Shown here piece after piece: positions 25,217-37,390 of a stretch of 64,000 nucleotides of DNA. The notes beneath the pieces were generated by a model. It saw nothing but the letters and a program-made list of their open reading frames with translations, was not told where the DNA came from and did no database searches. The stretch's first letter is position 1. Every line of letters starts with the position of its first letter. A program made the position numbers and the translations under genes. Origin of the DNA: Tetracladium setigerum (Eukaryota > Ascomycota > Leotiomycetes > Helotiales); the NCBI GenBank assembly GCA_031472005.1, contig PZJY01000004.1:1648556-1712555 (forward strand), in the 5' to 3' direction.

Positions 25217-26912
25217 ATGGCGACTGAAGATATTAAGGCCGGTCTGCTGGTAAGTTCATGGCTCCTCCGGCACAAATTCTATGGAAGTGATTGTAGGAGG
25301 GTTATATCATGATCTCTCTAATGCTATTGTGTTCAAAGGCAGAATATTCCCAAACCCTCGAGACCTCTACCGTCCTGGCCATCCTCCTTGATTACGATCT
25401 GAATGACGACGCGCAGGTGGCCGCCGCGAGGCAGATATTAGACATTTTGAACAACTCCGTATCCGCAGAAGAAGAATCGGGGTTCGACGCGAGCGCAGCT
25501 GCTGGGAACTCGAAAGGCAGCCCATTTGCGGGGTATAGGAGTGACAGCCTGAGCACCAGAAGTGCGCCAGCATGGACCTCAAATACAGACAGCACATCGA
25601 TCAGCCATGACACTTTGAGCGATTTGGAGGGATTGTCATTTGATCCCCTTGCACCATCGCTGAGTTCCAACGGCGATGAAACTCCCGGAACGCCATTTTC
25701 AAGTCAGTTGGATGTTCTAGATGAGGAAGGCAAGGAAAATGCTTTGATTGCGATCTTCCCAGCTCTGAAATCATTCGATATCAAATGGACACTGAAGAAG
25801 TGTAATTGGGATGCGAGTCTGGCAATTGATGAGCTTATGACCCAATCTTTTCTGGAGGAGAGCGGCACAAGACACAAGGGAATTGAAGCCTTCTCGGAAT
25901 CGACGCCTTCGAAACCACGGAAGTCAAAGAAGAAGAAGAAGAAATACCAATCGCACGATGAGGATGTAAAGAATATAGACCAAAATGTTCCTCAGGAGAG
26001 CAAATGGGAGGCTGGAAAACAAGATATCCAGTTTCTTTCGGAAAAAACTGGGATGCCAACGATCCAGATCAGCTCAATTTACCACAAGAATGGTGCTTCA
26101 ATCCAGGATACGATATCAGCAATCATCAAGGCACATGCCGAAATGAATGTGGAATACGATGACCCCATTACCCAAATCAACGCCTACGAACTCCAACAAG
26201 AATACCCCTCAATTCTCTTAGGCGACCTGGAAATCCTTCTCCAAATCACACATCCATCTCTTAGAGATGCCAAAGATCTCGCGAAAGCCTTAGCAGTTGG
26301 GAAACCTTCCGGCATACCAGGGGGTATCAAAATCGAATTCCGACACGCTCCACCAGTCCTCGACGACCTCCAAAAAACTTTAAATCCCGAATCTGTTGAT
26401 AGATCTCATCAAGCTCCACAACCAGACTTCAATACTGCATCCACCAACGCTCAAAGTCTCCGTCGCGCACGTCAAACTGCACAGACACAAGCTTCGTCCT
26501 ACTATCGCAAAGCCAACTCAGACCCCCTCATGGGCGCAGTAGCAGGCTACTACTCGCAAATCGGTCGAGATCTCGGAGATCGCGCCAGTGGAATGGAGAG
26601 TATGGCCGCCGATGCTCTCGTAGCGAGTCAGAGTTCAAGGACGCAATTGGATTTGCATGGTGTTGGTGTGAAGGATGCAGTGAGGATTAGTAGAGAAAGG
26701 GTCACGGGGTGGTGGCACGAGCTGGGTGAGCAGAAGGCTGCTCCTGGGGTTTTAATGGAGGGTTCAAGATTGTGACGGGCTTGGGGAAGCATAGTGTGGG
26801 TGGGAAGGGGAAGTTGGGGCCAGCTGTGGGGAAGATGTTGATTAGAGAAGGATGGAAGGTGGAGGTTGGGAGTGGGTCATTAGTTGTAAGGGGGGTCGCA
26901 ACAAGGAAGTAA
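25217..26912 (+). CDS. CUE2: CUE-DUF1771-Smr protein, Cue2-like no-go-decay endonuclease candidate; one apparent frameshift
   Basis: The domain order matches yeast Cue2, which cleaves mRNA on stalled, ubiquitinated ribosomes. Exon 1 (MATEDIKAGLL, 25217-25249) is followed by a GTAAGT intron ending at 25338 or, also in phase, 25296. A CUE-like ubiquitin-binding segment lies near residues 150-200 (LIAIFPALKSFDIKWTLKKC). A Lys-rich linker and a second helical ubiquitin-binding-like segment follow. DUF1771 (RRARQTAQTQASSYYRKA) precedes the Smr domain with its LDLHG motif (the DxH catalytic signature). The frame stops early at 26775. One extra G in the G4 run at 26746-26749 restores GGFNGGFKIVTGLGKHS, the conserved Smr TGxG element, to a stop at 26912 (535 residues; exon sum divisible by three). 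The orthology is inferred from domain order. Confidence 0.8.
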
Positions 26913-27965
26913 GACTTGTTTGTCTATATCAGTGTGGACGATTGTGTAAATTAGGAAGGGTTGATTTTATGATGAGATGATGGATTGGGGCGCTGGTGGT
27001 GTTTTGAGTTATACATGTTTATAGTATATGTCCTAGCCGACTAAGCTATAAAGTACGAGCTTTTGCAATAATTAGTATAGAATATGAACAAATTCAACAT
27101 ACCACACGTCTGCAAGACATACTAAGTGCAGTCAATGATGATAGTTCTCGGTTTGTCGACCTTGAGAGACATGGTGATCTGCTCCATCTTCCGTTTCTTC
27201 CTCCCCTTTTCACTTTGCTGGCAAATGTTCCTGCTTTGTATCAAATCTTAAAGCTCTCGCACTTAAAGATTCCAAGGGAAGTAAACCTGATTGTAAAAAA
27301 GTTTGGAGTTCCTATTTCTTATCAAGGTATTACATATACTTCTTTGGCATATTGAAGGAACACTTCCCATAAGAACATTATTATAACAACGAAATTGGTC
27401 CAACGCTTAAAACTTTGGCGAAGTGGAAGAACAGTCCCCTCCTTCCTATAATTCACAATTTCAGGTCTTAACGGAATTCAATGCAACTCAATATACTCGA
27501 GAAGTGATTGTTTTGTTCACTTTCGGGAATCAGGCTAGAGGCACCTTGAAATCATTGCAGTCAAAGACCGTGCCTGGCATACCGACTGAGAGTAGATACG
27601 AATGAGAACATCATTTGGTTCATAGAGTAGAATCACGACACTGCCTGATTGAAAGAAAAGAAAGAAAAATAGAGAAAATAGAAGAGAAGAAAATTCATGC
27701 GTGCTGTGTGATAGCTTTGCCAAGTGAAGTCGTCATTCTGCGGCCGAGCTCGGGACATCTCCATCTCCATTGATTCAGGCACGTCAGTCACCTGGCTGAT
27801 TCGTCTTCATCCTTGACTCCTCTGGAGCTCCATCTCCAATTCCCACGTCCAAACAAAACATATTCGTACATATACTTCCATCCTCCCTTCAATGGCAAAA
27901 TAGCAAAACATATATCGGCCTTCTCTTTCCCCGAAGTGGCCATCCATCATCCATCCAACCTCACA
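26913..27965. other. Intergenic, A/T-rich
   Basis: About 1 kb between two plus-strand genes. A/T-rich sequence at 27000-27400 and a purine-rich run at about 27650-27690. From about 27810 a C/T-rich leader runs to the ATG at 27966. No coding features seen. Confidence 0.5.
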
Positions 27966-29730
27966 ATGGTCTCTACAACGACCCCCTCCTTACCCACTCC
28001 TCCGCATCCTCGAGAAGCTCCTCCCATTCCTCCCTCGCCCGCAGAGCACAAATCAAGAAGCAAGATGTAACTAGATACATAGCCTTCAGCTCCGCCATTC
28101 TATCCTCTCTCTGCGCGGGTTCCATAACCGCTTACTCCCTCTATGGCCATCTCTTCCAGGAACGACTGCACTACACCCAGTTACAAGTCAACATGGTCAT
28201 CATCGCCGCAGAGCTAGCTCTCTACCTTCCTGTTCCCTTCTTAGGATATCTCTGCGATCGGGTTGGGCCCGCGCCATTATCATTCTTGTCTGCCATATTG
28301 TTTGGCGCGGGATATGCACTTGCAGCATTTACATACCGCAGCGGAGCGAAGGATTTATACGGCAATACTATAGAGAGGGGTTGGCCAATATCTGTTATGG
28401 TGTTTGCATTTGTGATTATTGGGCTGGGAACCACGGCTATGTATCTCAGTGCCGTCACCACATGCGCGAAGAACTTTGGGCGTGGGAAATACAGGGGATT
28501 GGCTTTGGCTAGTCCTATTGCTGCGTTTGGATTGAGTGGGATGTGGCAGAGCCAGTTGGGAAGTAGGGTATTATATGAAAGGAAACACAATGGGGAAAGG
28601 GGAGATGTGGATGTCTTCCGGTTTTTTATATTCTTGTCGGTCACACTGCTGGCGGTGGGCCTGCTGGGAACATTTACATTGAAGATCGTGGACGAGGAGG
28701 AGTTGATTGATGAAGCGGTCGATGACTTGGAGAGAAGTGGGTTCTTGGAGGATAGTGAGTTCTTCAGACGGAGCGAAGATGGGGGTTATGGATCGTTTGA
28801 TAGTGCTTCAGACGAGGAAGTGGCGAATGCCCGGAGAATAGAGGAGGCAAAGGCACATGAAGATGAGGAAGCGAGAAAGAAGACCTGGTTACTGAATGCG
28901 GAAACCAGAAGGTTCCTCAAAGATCACACAATGTGGTGGCTTGCAGCTGGGTTCTTCTTCGTCTCAGGTAGGCCAACTGTGTCGTAAGCAGAAGTTATCG
29001 AACTAACAAAGCCACAGGACCCGGAGAAGCATTCATCACAAACCTAGGCACAATAATAGGCACACTCTACCCTCCAAATGCCCAATAACGGAGGTTCCAA
29101 CATCCGCAGCAACACACGTTTCAATAGTGGCCATAACATCGACTGTCGCTCGCCTAATCTTTGGCACCTTAACCGACCTCCTCGCTCCCTCCCCCCAACG
29201 ATCGGCAACCAATCCCTCTCTAACTCTCTCTCCTCTCTTCCACCCCGCGCACCTAATCGTCGCTTCACCATCTCCCGCATAACCTTCCTAATCACCACCG
29301 CCCTCCTTATGTCACTTGGGCAAGTTCTCCTCGCTTCCGGCCTCATTCAAAACCATGCTTCCCGCTTCTGGATTATCTCCACTCTCATCGGCTCTGGTTA
29401 TGGCGCCATTTTTTCACTCACTCCACTCATCATCACTGTAATCTGGGGTGTTGAAAACTTTGGCACAAATTGGGGTATTGTGGCTATGGTCCCTGCGTTG
29501 GGAGCGACGGTGTGGGGGTAGTGTATTCTACAGTCTATCAGTGGGCTGCTGAGAGAGGGAGTTTGGAGAGAGGACTGGTGGGATTAGATAAGGATGTGTT
29601 GTGTTATGGGAGAGAGTGCTATGCCTGGACTTTCTGGAGTATGGCCTTCAGTGTGTGGATTGGATGTGCGTTTTGGGTATGGGCGTGGAAGGGGAAAGAT
29701 GGCTGGAGTAAGAGGGGCGTTGCGGTGTGA
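27966..29730 (+). CDS. MCH1: Mch1-like major facilitator transporter, four apparent frameshifts
   Basis: Major facilitator of the Mch1 group (monocarboxylate-transporter-like by sequence; substrate uncertain). Recognisable pieces in order: a Ser-rich N-terminus, TM1 (AGSITAYSLYGHLFQ), LHYTQLQVN, ELALYLPVPFLGYLCDR, a central charged loop (DEEELIDEAVDDLERSG), then GPGEAFITNLGTIIGTLYPP, TSAATHVSIVAITSTVARL, VIWGVENFGTNWGIVAMVP and CYGRECYAWTFW near the C-terminus. An intron lies at 28968-29017. The pieces sit in four frames. One extra base in each of the runs C5 27982-27986, C3 29081-29083, C6 29191-29196 and G5 29514-29518 joins them into 572 residues with a length divisible by three. This is either a pseudogene or, as identical errors hit intact-looking neighbours, an assembly artefact. 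Confidence 0.75.
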
Positions 29731-30034
29731 GTTTGATTATATTGGATGGGGTGTTAATTGTATATATTGTATTATATAAGAAACAATATTGAGCAGATGG
29801 GAAATGAAATATAAAGTTTCTCGATATTATGATAATTGTCAATTCTAAACAAGGACAACAAGGTCTGTATGAACTCCGACCCCGGAGGTCTGACTTATCA
29901 AATGCCACAGAAGTAGGATACAGAGCAAATCAACCAAGAACAGCTCTTATCATAAAATTCGTTTAATTAGTTGTTTAAAATTGAGGAAGGATAACCGAAA
30001 CAAGATGCTAGCTCTCGCTTCAAATATAGTGAGA
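29731..30034. other. Convergent intergenic spacer
   Basis: 304 nt of A/T-rich 3' flanking sequence between the convergent MCH1-like and sirtuin genes. Nothing distinctive. Confidence 0.6.
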
Positions 30035-31335
30035 TCAAGCTAGCTTGCTAACTACCTCCTCTTCCTTCTCAAGATCCTTCACATCACCAATGACGGGCTT
30101 TAACAGCTCCGGTAAGACCTCCGCCGCATCACCCAGGAACAAAAAATCATTCTTCCCTAGAGAAGAGGCGCTTCCTAGTTCTCCATCGTCGAAGTTGATG
30201 ACAGCTACGCGAGCACCTTTTGCGCGTGCTGTGTGTACGTATTGCGCTGCTGGGTAGCTATTGAAGTTTAGGAATGTGTCAGTTTTTTGTTTTCGTTATC
30301 TTGGTTCAGTTATACATGTTTGATGAGCTAGAGGGATAGATTAGCGAGAAAGGTGAATGTGCTTACACAACCGCAGTAGTTCCAATAACAAGCATAAGAT
30401 CAATCGGCCCTTGATCTACCCAGTCATCGATCTCCTTCAGTGTATCTGTTGGCAATCCCTCACCGAACCAAACAACACCTGGCCTCTTCAGGCCAGTCTT
30501 GCAGATTGGACAGTGAGGAAGTTGGGATGGATCAATGGTGATGGATGGATCTTGATATGCCGATTTCGTTTCTGTAGCGGAAGGAGCGAGACGAGCGTCA
30601 CTTGGTGAGGTGATCTCCAAGAGAGGGTGAAATGGATCGTCGTAGTTATCCTTTTCGATTACGATGTCGCATTCGAAACATTTGATGTCGTAGAGTGACC
30701 CGTGAAGGAGTTTGAGTTGGTCAGGGGGGTGAGAGGCGCGCTGTGAAAGGCCTGGTGTTGGATATATCTAGTTAGCCAAAGATTCATTAAATGTCATATT
30801 CTTAAAACAATTTCAAGTTTATACATATCAGAGTAAAGCCATATTACCCCCTCCGGAGAACAGAAAAAGGGCAGAAAAGAGTGTAAGTTGATAATAAAGC
30901 TCACTACTTACCATCAACGTTCTGTGTCAAAGTTACAAACCCAGGAACCTTCCTACTCAACTCCGCCAAAGCATAATGCGCCGCATTCGGCTTCGCCTGA
31001 AGCGCCTTATGTCTTCTATAAGAGTAAAACAACCACACTAGCCCTGGATCTTCTTCGAATGCCTCCGGTGTAGCAAGGGAGGTTGCTTCATGGTTTCTCC
31101 ACATTCCACCCGCTCCCCGGAAAGTGTCAAGACCAGAGGCAGCGCTCAGGCCAGCACCGCATAGTGCGAGAATACGGGTGGAGGAGGCAAGAGCTTCGTG
31201 GAATTCCTGGACGGAAGTGCTCGCACGTTTAGTGTCATGGGCGGGGTGGCGTTTTTTGTATGGAGACATTTTGGAAGGTTTGCTGAAGAATAGATTCGAT
31301 ATTTGGACTTGGACTCGTTTGCGGAGAAGGAACAT
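30035..31335 (-). CDS. SIRT5-like NAD-dependent protein deacylase
   Basis: Class III sirtuin, predicted NAD-dependent lysine deacylase. Introns 30752-30911 and 30258-30366 fit and leave 343 residues. Motifs in order: the NAD-binding GAGLSAASGLDTFRG, TQNVDG, the catalytic His in LLHGS, two zinc Cys pairs (CFEC and CPIC), GVVWFGE, and VIGTTAVVYPAA with a late NFDD. The segment LFYSYRRHKALQAKPN contains the Tyr-x-x-Arg pair that in SIRT5 reads acidic acyl groups, so desuccinylase or demalonylase activity is likely. The first 22 residues (MFLLRKRVQVQISNLFFSKP) have basic residues and no acidic ones, and look like a mitochondrial presequence; a second Met at residue 23 (MSPYKKRH) could start a non-mitochondrial form. 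It is divergent from TRM2, with a CCAAT box between. Confidence 0.88.
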
Positions 31336-32054
31336 GTGAGGCTGAAGGACTTGATGTTTATGTAAATCTGAGTTGATTGAGATTGGTCAGAATATTTAGG
31401 AAATTGTTAGTCATATTGCTGCCTCGATGGAGGATGAAAATCAGGATGAAAAGCTACTCGGTGAGGAGTCAATAATGAACACAGTTGAAAGACTTTGGTC
31501 AGCCCAACATAGTCGCCGAAATGAATTAAGTATGTGAGATTCAATACAAGCTTCGCGTAACGAATAGGCGGGAGTATGGCGCCGTAATAAACACTGGATA
31601 GTAGGATGTGCTTTCAACATCAAAGCAACAAAGTAGAATGGATATAAAACATGCCTTAACACAACAAAAATAAAATGTTCCTACCTTCTCCCGAGTTTGT
31701 CTTGTTTTATAGCGGCCACCTAATCAAAGCTTGTAAGAGCTGCCTAATAGAATACACAGGTAGCTATTGAAGATAAAGATGCTCCAACGTTAAGATTCCA
31801 CCAAAAATGTACACAAGTTGTCACACATAGAAGATAAAACCAGAATTGAAGTCAGTCAGGCAGTCCTAAAGATGTCGCCTAGCTTACAGTCAACCAATCA
31901 GACGAGGTTCATATCCAAGAAGATGCGCTAGCGGACATGAGACCGCATTTCCAAAAATATTCCTGACGATGAAAGTTGAAGAAACCGCATAACAACAATC
32001 GCTCTTTTCATCTTACCTTCCTCGAAACTACACTTCTCCAAGGCGATCCCACCG
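31336..32054. promoter_or_regulatory. Bidirectional promoter region, sirtuin / TRM2
   Basis: 719 nt between divergent genes. A CCAAT motif lies at 31894-31898, about 155 nt upstream of the TRM2 ATG. Otherwise A/T-rich with short frames only. Confidence 0.4.
31894..31898 (+). promoter_or_regulatory. CCAAT box upstream of TRM2
   Basis: A CCAATCAG match in the divergent promoter. Candidate Hap-complex site by motif only. Confidence 0.35.
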
Positions 32055-33904
32055 ATGATTAGCGCCCCTCGATATGCGCTCCGATTCTTGAAACCAAATT
32101 CTTTTCAACGTACCAATTGCGTACGACAATATAACTTTTTCGCCATGTCTTCCCAACCAGCAGCAGTGCCCAACAGAGGTCAACAAAATAATAAGAAGAG
32201 ACAATTCCAGGGCGCAGGCGGGCGCAAAAGGCAGAACAAATCCAGCAAGCAGGAAAAGACAGGGAAAGAGGGCACGAGCGATGAGGTCTTGATCGAAGAT
32301 GTGCGCGCATTGCTTGCTTCGACAAAGCTCGCTGAGCGCAAACTGGTCAAGTCCGAACCCGCACCAAAATCACAAGAAGATACAGGCGACCAAGGAATGG
32401 AATTGGCCGAGAACAAGGTTGAAGATGCAGCAGCAGATCGTGAACAACTGCCTGAGAAATTCTCGGAAATAGAAGTCGAAGTCCTCGAGATATCGTCCAC
32501 CGGAGACGGTTTAGCAACTCATGCCCATTCCAACCAAATCTACGTGGTACCATTCAGCACACCAGGAGATATTATCAAGGCGAAGGTCGTCAGACACTAT
32601 GAGCAAGAGCGTTACACAGTGACAGATTTTGTCTCTGTTGTGAAAGCCGGACCTTTACGAGACGATGCACGAGTCAATTGCCAATACTTTAGCACATGCT
32701 CTGGATGTCAATTCCAGATGCTTGACTACCCAACTCAGTTGAAACACAAGAGGTCGATTGTGGAAAAGGCGTACCGTAATTTCTCAGATCTGCCTCCAGA
32801 ATTGATCCCAATCATCGAAGACACAACTGGAAGCCCACTACAATATGGATACCGAACCAAACTCACACCTCATTTCGACGGCCCTCCAGGATATCTTAGC
32901 AAACAAGAAAAGAGAAATGGTGGTCGGAAATATTTCGAGGAAGTGCCAGCGATTGGGTTCATGGTCAAAGGCCAGAGACGAACATTAGACATTGAGGATT
33001 GCCCGATTGGTACAGATGTCGTGCGAATGGGGAACAAACGCGAGAGGTTACGCGTTGCTGCAGAGTTGGAAAAATACAAGAAAGGAGCAACTATTTTGCT
33101 GCGGGAGAGTACAGAACGTGTTTCCAATGATGACCCGAAGGCCGCCACAACCATTCCAGATACCATCAAGACTACCACGGAGAAGCACACCGACTTTAAG
33201 TCATGTGTGACGGATAACAATGCAGAATCAACCGAATATATTGGCGATTTTGAATTTACCAATATCGCCGGGTCCTTCTTCCAGAATAACAATTCCATCC
33301 TCCCCATATTCACCCAATATATCAGAGACAACATTCTTCCTCCTCCTTCCAGTACTGGTTCTCAAATCAAGTATTTAATTGACGCATACTCTGGCTCGGG
33401 ACTATTCACCATCACCCTCTCCAACCTCTTTACCCAATCAACCGGAATCGACATCGCCGTAGCATCCATCTCATCGGCTCGTAAAAACGCAGCTCTCAAC
33501 AATCTCCCACCATCACAATGCACCTTCATCGCCGCCGACGCAGCAGAACTATTCAAAGCAGTAACCTACCCCAAAGAGGAAACGGTGGTTGTGATTGATC
33601 CCCAAGAAAAGGATGCGACACAAGCTTCCTGTCTCAGTTGTTGACATTTGGTCCCAAGCGGATTGTATATGTGAGCTGCAATGTGCACACACAAGCAAGG
33701 GACGTTGGAGTGTTGGTTAGGGGGATGGGCCATACGAGTACGAAGTATAAGATTGAGTCTTTGAGAGGTTGGGATTTCTTTCCCCAGACATCACATGTGG
33801 AAGGTGTTGCTGTGCTGAGTTTGATTGATGAGCTCGCGCCTGAAGGGTTGAAGACGGAGGCTGCACCAAATTCAACAAACGAGCTTGTCCCTGAGGTGGT
33901 GTAG
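32055..33904 (+). CDS. TRM2: tRNA (uracil-5-)-methyltransferase, Trm2/RumA family; one apparent frameshift
   Basis: SAM-dependent methyltransferase making 5-methyluridine (T54) in tRNA. A basic, possibly mitochondrial leader (MISAPRYALRFLKPN) includes an internal Met (MSSQPAAV) that could give a non-mitochondrial form. A Gln/Lys-rich linker follows, then a TRAM domain (about 135-200, EVEVLEISSTGDGLATH) and a Cys cluster (CQYFSTCSGCQFQ). The methyltransferase domain has the SAM motif DAYSGSGLF, GIDIAVASISSA, and the catalytic Cys in YVSCNVHTQARDV. The frame stops at 33643 just after VVVIDPQ. One extra C in the C4 run at 33600-33603 gives VVIDPPRKGCDTSFLSQLL, the family's invariant DPPR motif, and continues to 33904 (616 residues; length divisible by three). 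No introns. The broken motif falls in the active site, so this is a particularly clear case of a missing base. Confidence 0.9.
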
Positions 33905-35582
33905 CTTGGAGAAGCAAGAAGATATGTTGCTGTTGCTATTCCTATTGCAACGAACACTTGGATTTTGGGTAGTAAATTGCTTATGCAAATGTACACATAC
34001 TTTAGAGCCTGCCAAGAAGCAGTGAACAATAGATTAAGATGATAAGCTGAAAGAATTTGATAGCTGTCGTCAGTTGCTTTTCTGTTCGCATTGTTGGGAC
34101 ATTGTTTTGATAAAGAACCTAGACCATTCCATTCCAGTCATTTTCATCAACAAAGATCGAGACCCATCTTTCGGAGATTTTGGGCACTAGTAGATCTGAC
34201 ATAGCCACCCACCATCCTCAACATTTGAAAGTTTTGAAAAGCTCATGAAATCATGATGAGATGAGAGAAACCCAGAGATCACTAGCAAGTCGCTATGATA
34301 TAACATAACTAAGTTTCCCATCATCGATCTGGACTAAGAAAAAAAAAATGGATGAGGTCATCCATCCATGGTCCCTTAATTTCACCAGATTACATTATCG
34401 CATGGCATGGCTCTTCAGCTGGAAGCAAATGGAGGCGTGATGATATCGCATTTCCCAAGGGCCCAGATTCTCTTCTTCACCCCTTGTCTGCTGAAAACAA
34501 CCCGTTGAGTTTATTTTCCGACGATTTCAAAAAGAAAGCATTTTACAAAACTCGCTGCGCGGGTGGTTGAGCGGGATTGTGCAAAGTATACTCGATGAAG
34601 CAAGCTTTCGCGCGAATCTCGAAAAAAAGTCGCCGTCACTCACGAAGTATAAAAGTATAGAGTTTGTAACCAGCCGAAAGATACCGATATGTCATAAAAG
34701 TTGTTGATCGGGGAATAATCTTCCACGGGTATTGTTTTTTTGAACCTGCTTCCGCTGTCGCCGCCGTGGCCGTGATTTTTTACGATGATTAGAGTTCATG
34801 TCAATCGAGTTATCGCATCCACGGGTACAGTTCACCACAAAGATCTTGCATATGATCACAGATCACAGATTATTACAGATTGAAAAATGATGCACATGAA
34901 AATAGATAGTAGTAGTTCGAGTCCGGATCTCGTCACAAGCAAAGCCAAATTGAACCGTCAAAAAACTCCTCGGTTCCTCGACCGAGCTTTGGTAAGGGCA
35001 GGTGAATAATAATGTGCAAGTGCAAATGAATACTCCGCACAAGCTAATAAAGATACAATGAATGCATTTAGCCTCCAAGGTCATCGGATGCAAAAATGCA
35101 CACACTACTGTACTGACGGAGAAAAAGCCAATCGAAAGTGCAAAATCCCCCCAAGTCCCAAATCCGGGCGGTACGCCGCAGCCGCTGGTTTGAGAGCGCG
35201 CCGGAAAACCAAAAAAGTCTGGGTAAATGGTGGAGTTCCGAGCGCTAGAGATGAACAAGAAGGCGGAGTTATGTATGTGCGGAGGAGAGAGTATGAAGTG
35301 CACGAAGTGGATTCCCGCCCAAAAATCATTTGTTGTGGAGAGGAGGTACTTCGGAGGTACTTTTTTTTTTTGAAAAGCCAAATTATTGAAACTTTCCACC
35401 AGTGAATACTTGACTTGACTGGCGATCAAAATGCAACACTTTTTGGCCCTGGGAGTCTGGAATCTCTTTGGGTGTTGAGCGAGCAGGCAGTCGAGCTATC
35501 AGGGTCACGAAGCGACTCCTTCCACTATGATTTGGCAACGAGAGTCGACGTATCCCGTTCGTGATGCTCACATCATACTCGC

Positions 35583-35609
35583 GACTGGACTGGACTGGAC
35601 TGGACTGGC
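35583..35609 (+). repeat. GGACT microsatellite
   Basis: About five tandem copies of a 5-nt unit (GGACT) in intergenic DNA. Confidence 0.8.
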
Positions 35610-36399
35610 TTATCACGAAATGGAAGAAGTTGTCACATGCTGACCATAATATGAGATTAATACTGATCATTTGGAAATTCCGGGCTTCTGGGCCCATTGG
35701 ATTATCGGGTTTTGGGGCGGTCGCATAAGGCGGTGCAAAAGCCCGTAGTCGCGATCGTTATTCGATAACTCAAGATTATTCTAGCCTCCCGCCCGAGGGT
35801 TTCAAGACATGGAAATAGACAGGTGAGCAATAATCGGTGCAAGTGACCGCGCAAGCGGCGAATGAAATATATGTCGCATAGAAGGAAGAAGGGAATGAAT
35901 GGAGGAGAAGGATGAAGGGAAGGAGGAGGAGCTGATGAGCTGAAGATGATGCCGGTAGGGCATTTGCGTAAGTTTTCGTTGCACGAGCCAGAAAGTGTTT
36001 CCTTTCCTTCCAAGCTACGGACGGCAATTATAATCAAGATTAATCGATGAATGATGGTGGCTATCGGTGAGAATGTGATGCCTAGTTTGTTGTCAACTTT
36101 GACGATGATGCTGTCATTTGCTTGCCGGGCCGGTCATTCATTTTGATCCCGCGGATATGGAAGCTTGGGGGATGAGTCGTGGACCGTTCGTCGGACGGGA
36201 GCCTTTCGTACTCTTGACATGAACCCCTTATTTTGAGTTTAGGACTGAGTCCGACGACACTACTGACGGTGGTTTGCCGGCCATCTCTCCGCGTTGAAAG
36301 GAGGACTCCGTTCAGTAGTTTGAGAGAAGGAATTCGAGGAGGAAGGGAAGTTGTTGCCTTTCAAACATACCCCCACCGACATCTCCCGACCCCACGTTG

Positions 36400-36449
36400 G
36401 GAGTAAGTGAGTGGGAGGTGAGTGGGAGTGAGTGGGAGGGAGTGGGAGA
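36400..36449 (+). repeat. GTGAGTGGGA-type tandem repeat
   Basis: Imperfect tandem units of GAGTGGGAG/GTGAGTGGGAG over about 50 nt. Confidence 0.75.
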
Positions 36450-37377
36450 AAAGGTAGCGAGAGGATCAGAGAGGGGGTAGATCTGAAGGTCTGGATGAAG
36501 GTCTGGACAACATGGAAAAGCAATACTCCCCCATCCTCGCATAATCAATATTCCACGGCAACAACTCATATTCGTTCATTCAAAGAGCGGTGGAAGGAAG
36601 CGAGCCAGCGAGCCAGCGAAGAAGAATGTAAACACAGAACCAGCGGTAAGCGGAGTGAGTAACACCGCCAACCGCACAGCAACAACAACGACAACGCAAA
36701 AGCTGCAAGAAGAAAGTAGGAATCCGTGGAACAATAGGTCTTGTACAACGCGCTAGCAACTACTTGTCATCTTCTTGTTTGTTCGTCCTCGCCTCGCTCG
36801 CGAAGCCAACGACGGCATTTCCTCCGCCGCTCGCAAAGCCCAACAGAGTCAGGTTTGCTCTCTCTCCGGTCGGGCCTTTCACAGCTTCACCCTTCTCACA
36901 CCCCAAACGGCGGTGAATCAGGGGCCTGCGAGCCTGTCTGATTCGCCCAGGCGTGGGGTAATTCTGGCTGAGTTTCGAGGGTCGCGAGCGTCCGGAAGCC
37001 AGTCGACCAGTTCCGTGGGGAGCGGTCAGACTCCCGCCTCGGTGCTGAGTCGCGATGACAGCTTTGGGCCCAACTCTAAGTGGTGGAGAGTCAGCAGGAA
37101 ATCCGTGTCCCGACGGGAGAACGGGGGCAAAACGCCTGCCAGAAAAAAGGAAGGGCATGTGTGGGTGTGCGTGTGTCGAGGCGGTCGCGGAAGGCGGTCT
37201 CGCGCTCATATATGATTCATATCATTCATCCATCCCATACATTACTAGCACCGAAGGCAGAGCGAACAAACGCAAAGCCCATGAGATAAAACAAACACAT
37301 GTCCCCCACACTACTCATGAACTTTTGTTTTGTCTATTCTTTGACACGTTCGGACCCTCGAGCCTTTGATCAACACG

Positions 37378-37390
37378 AGATATATATACA
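37378..37390 (+). promoter_or_regulatory. TATA-like run upstream of the small Ser-rich gene
   Basis: An alternating T/A run followed by C/A/T-rich pyrimidine sequence typical of fungal transcription starts; motif only. Confidence 0.3.
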
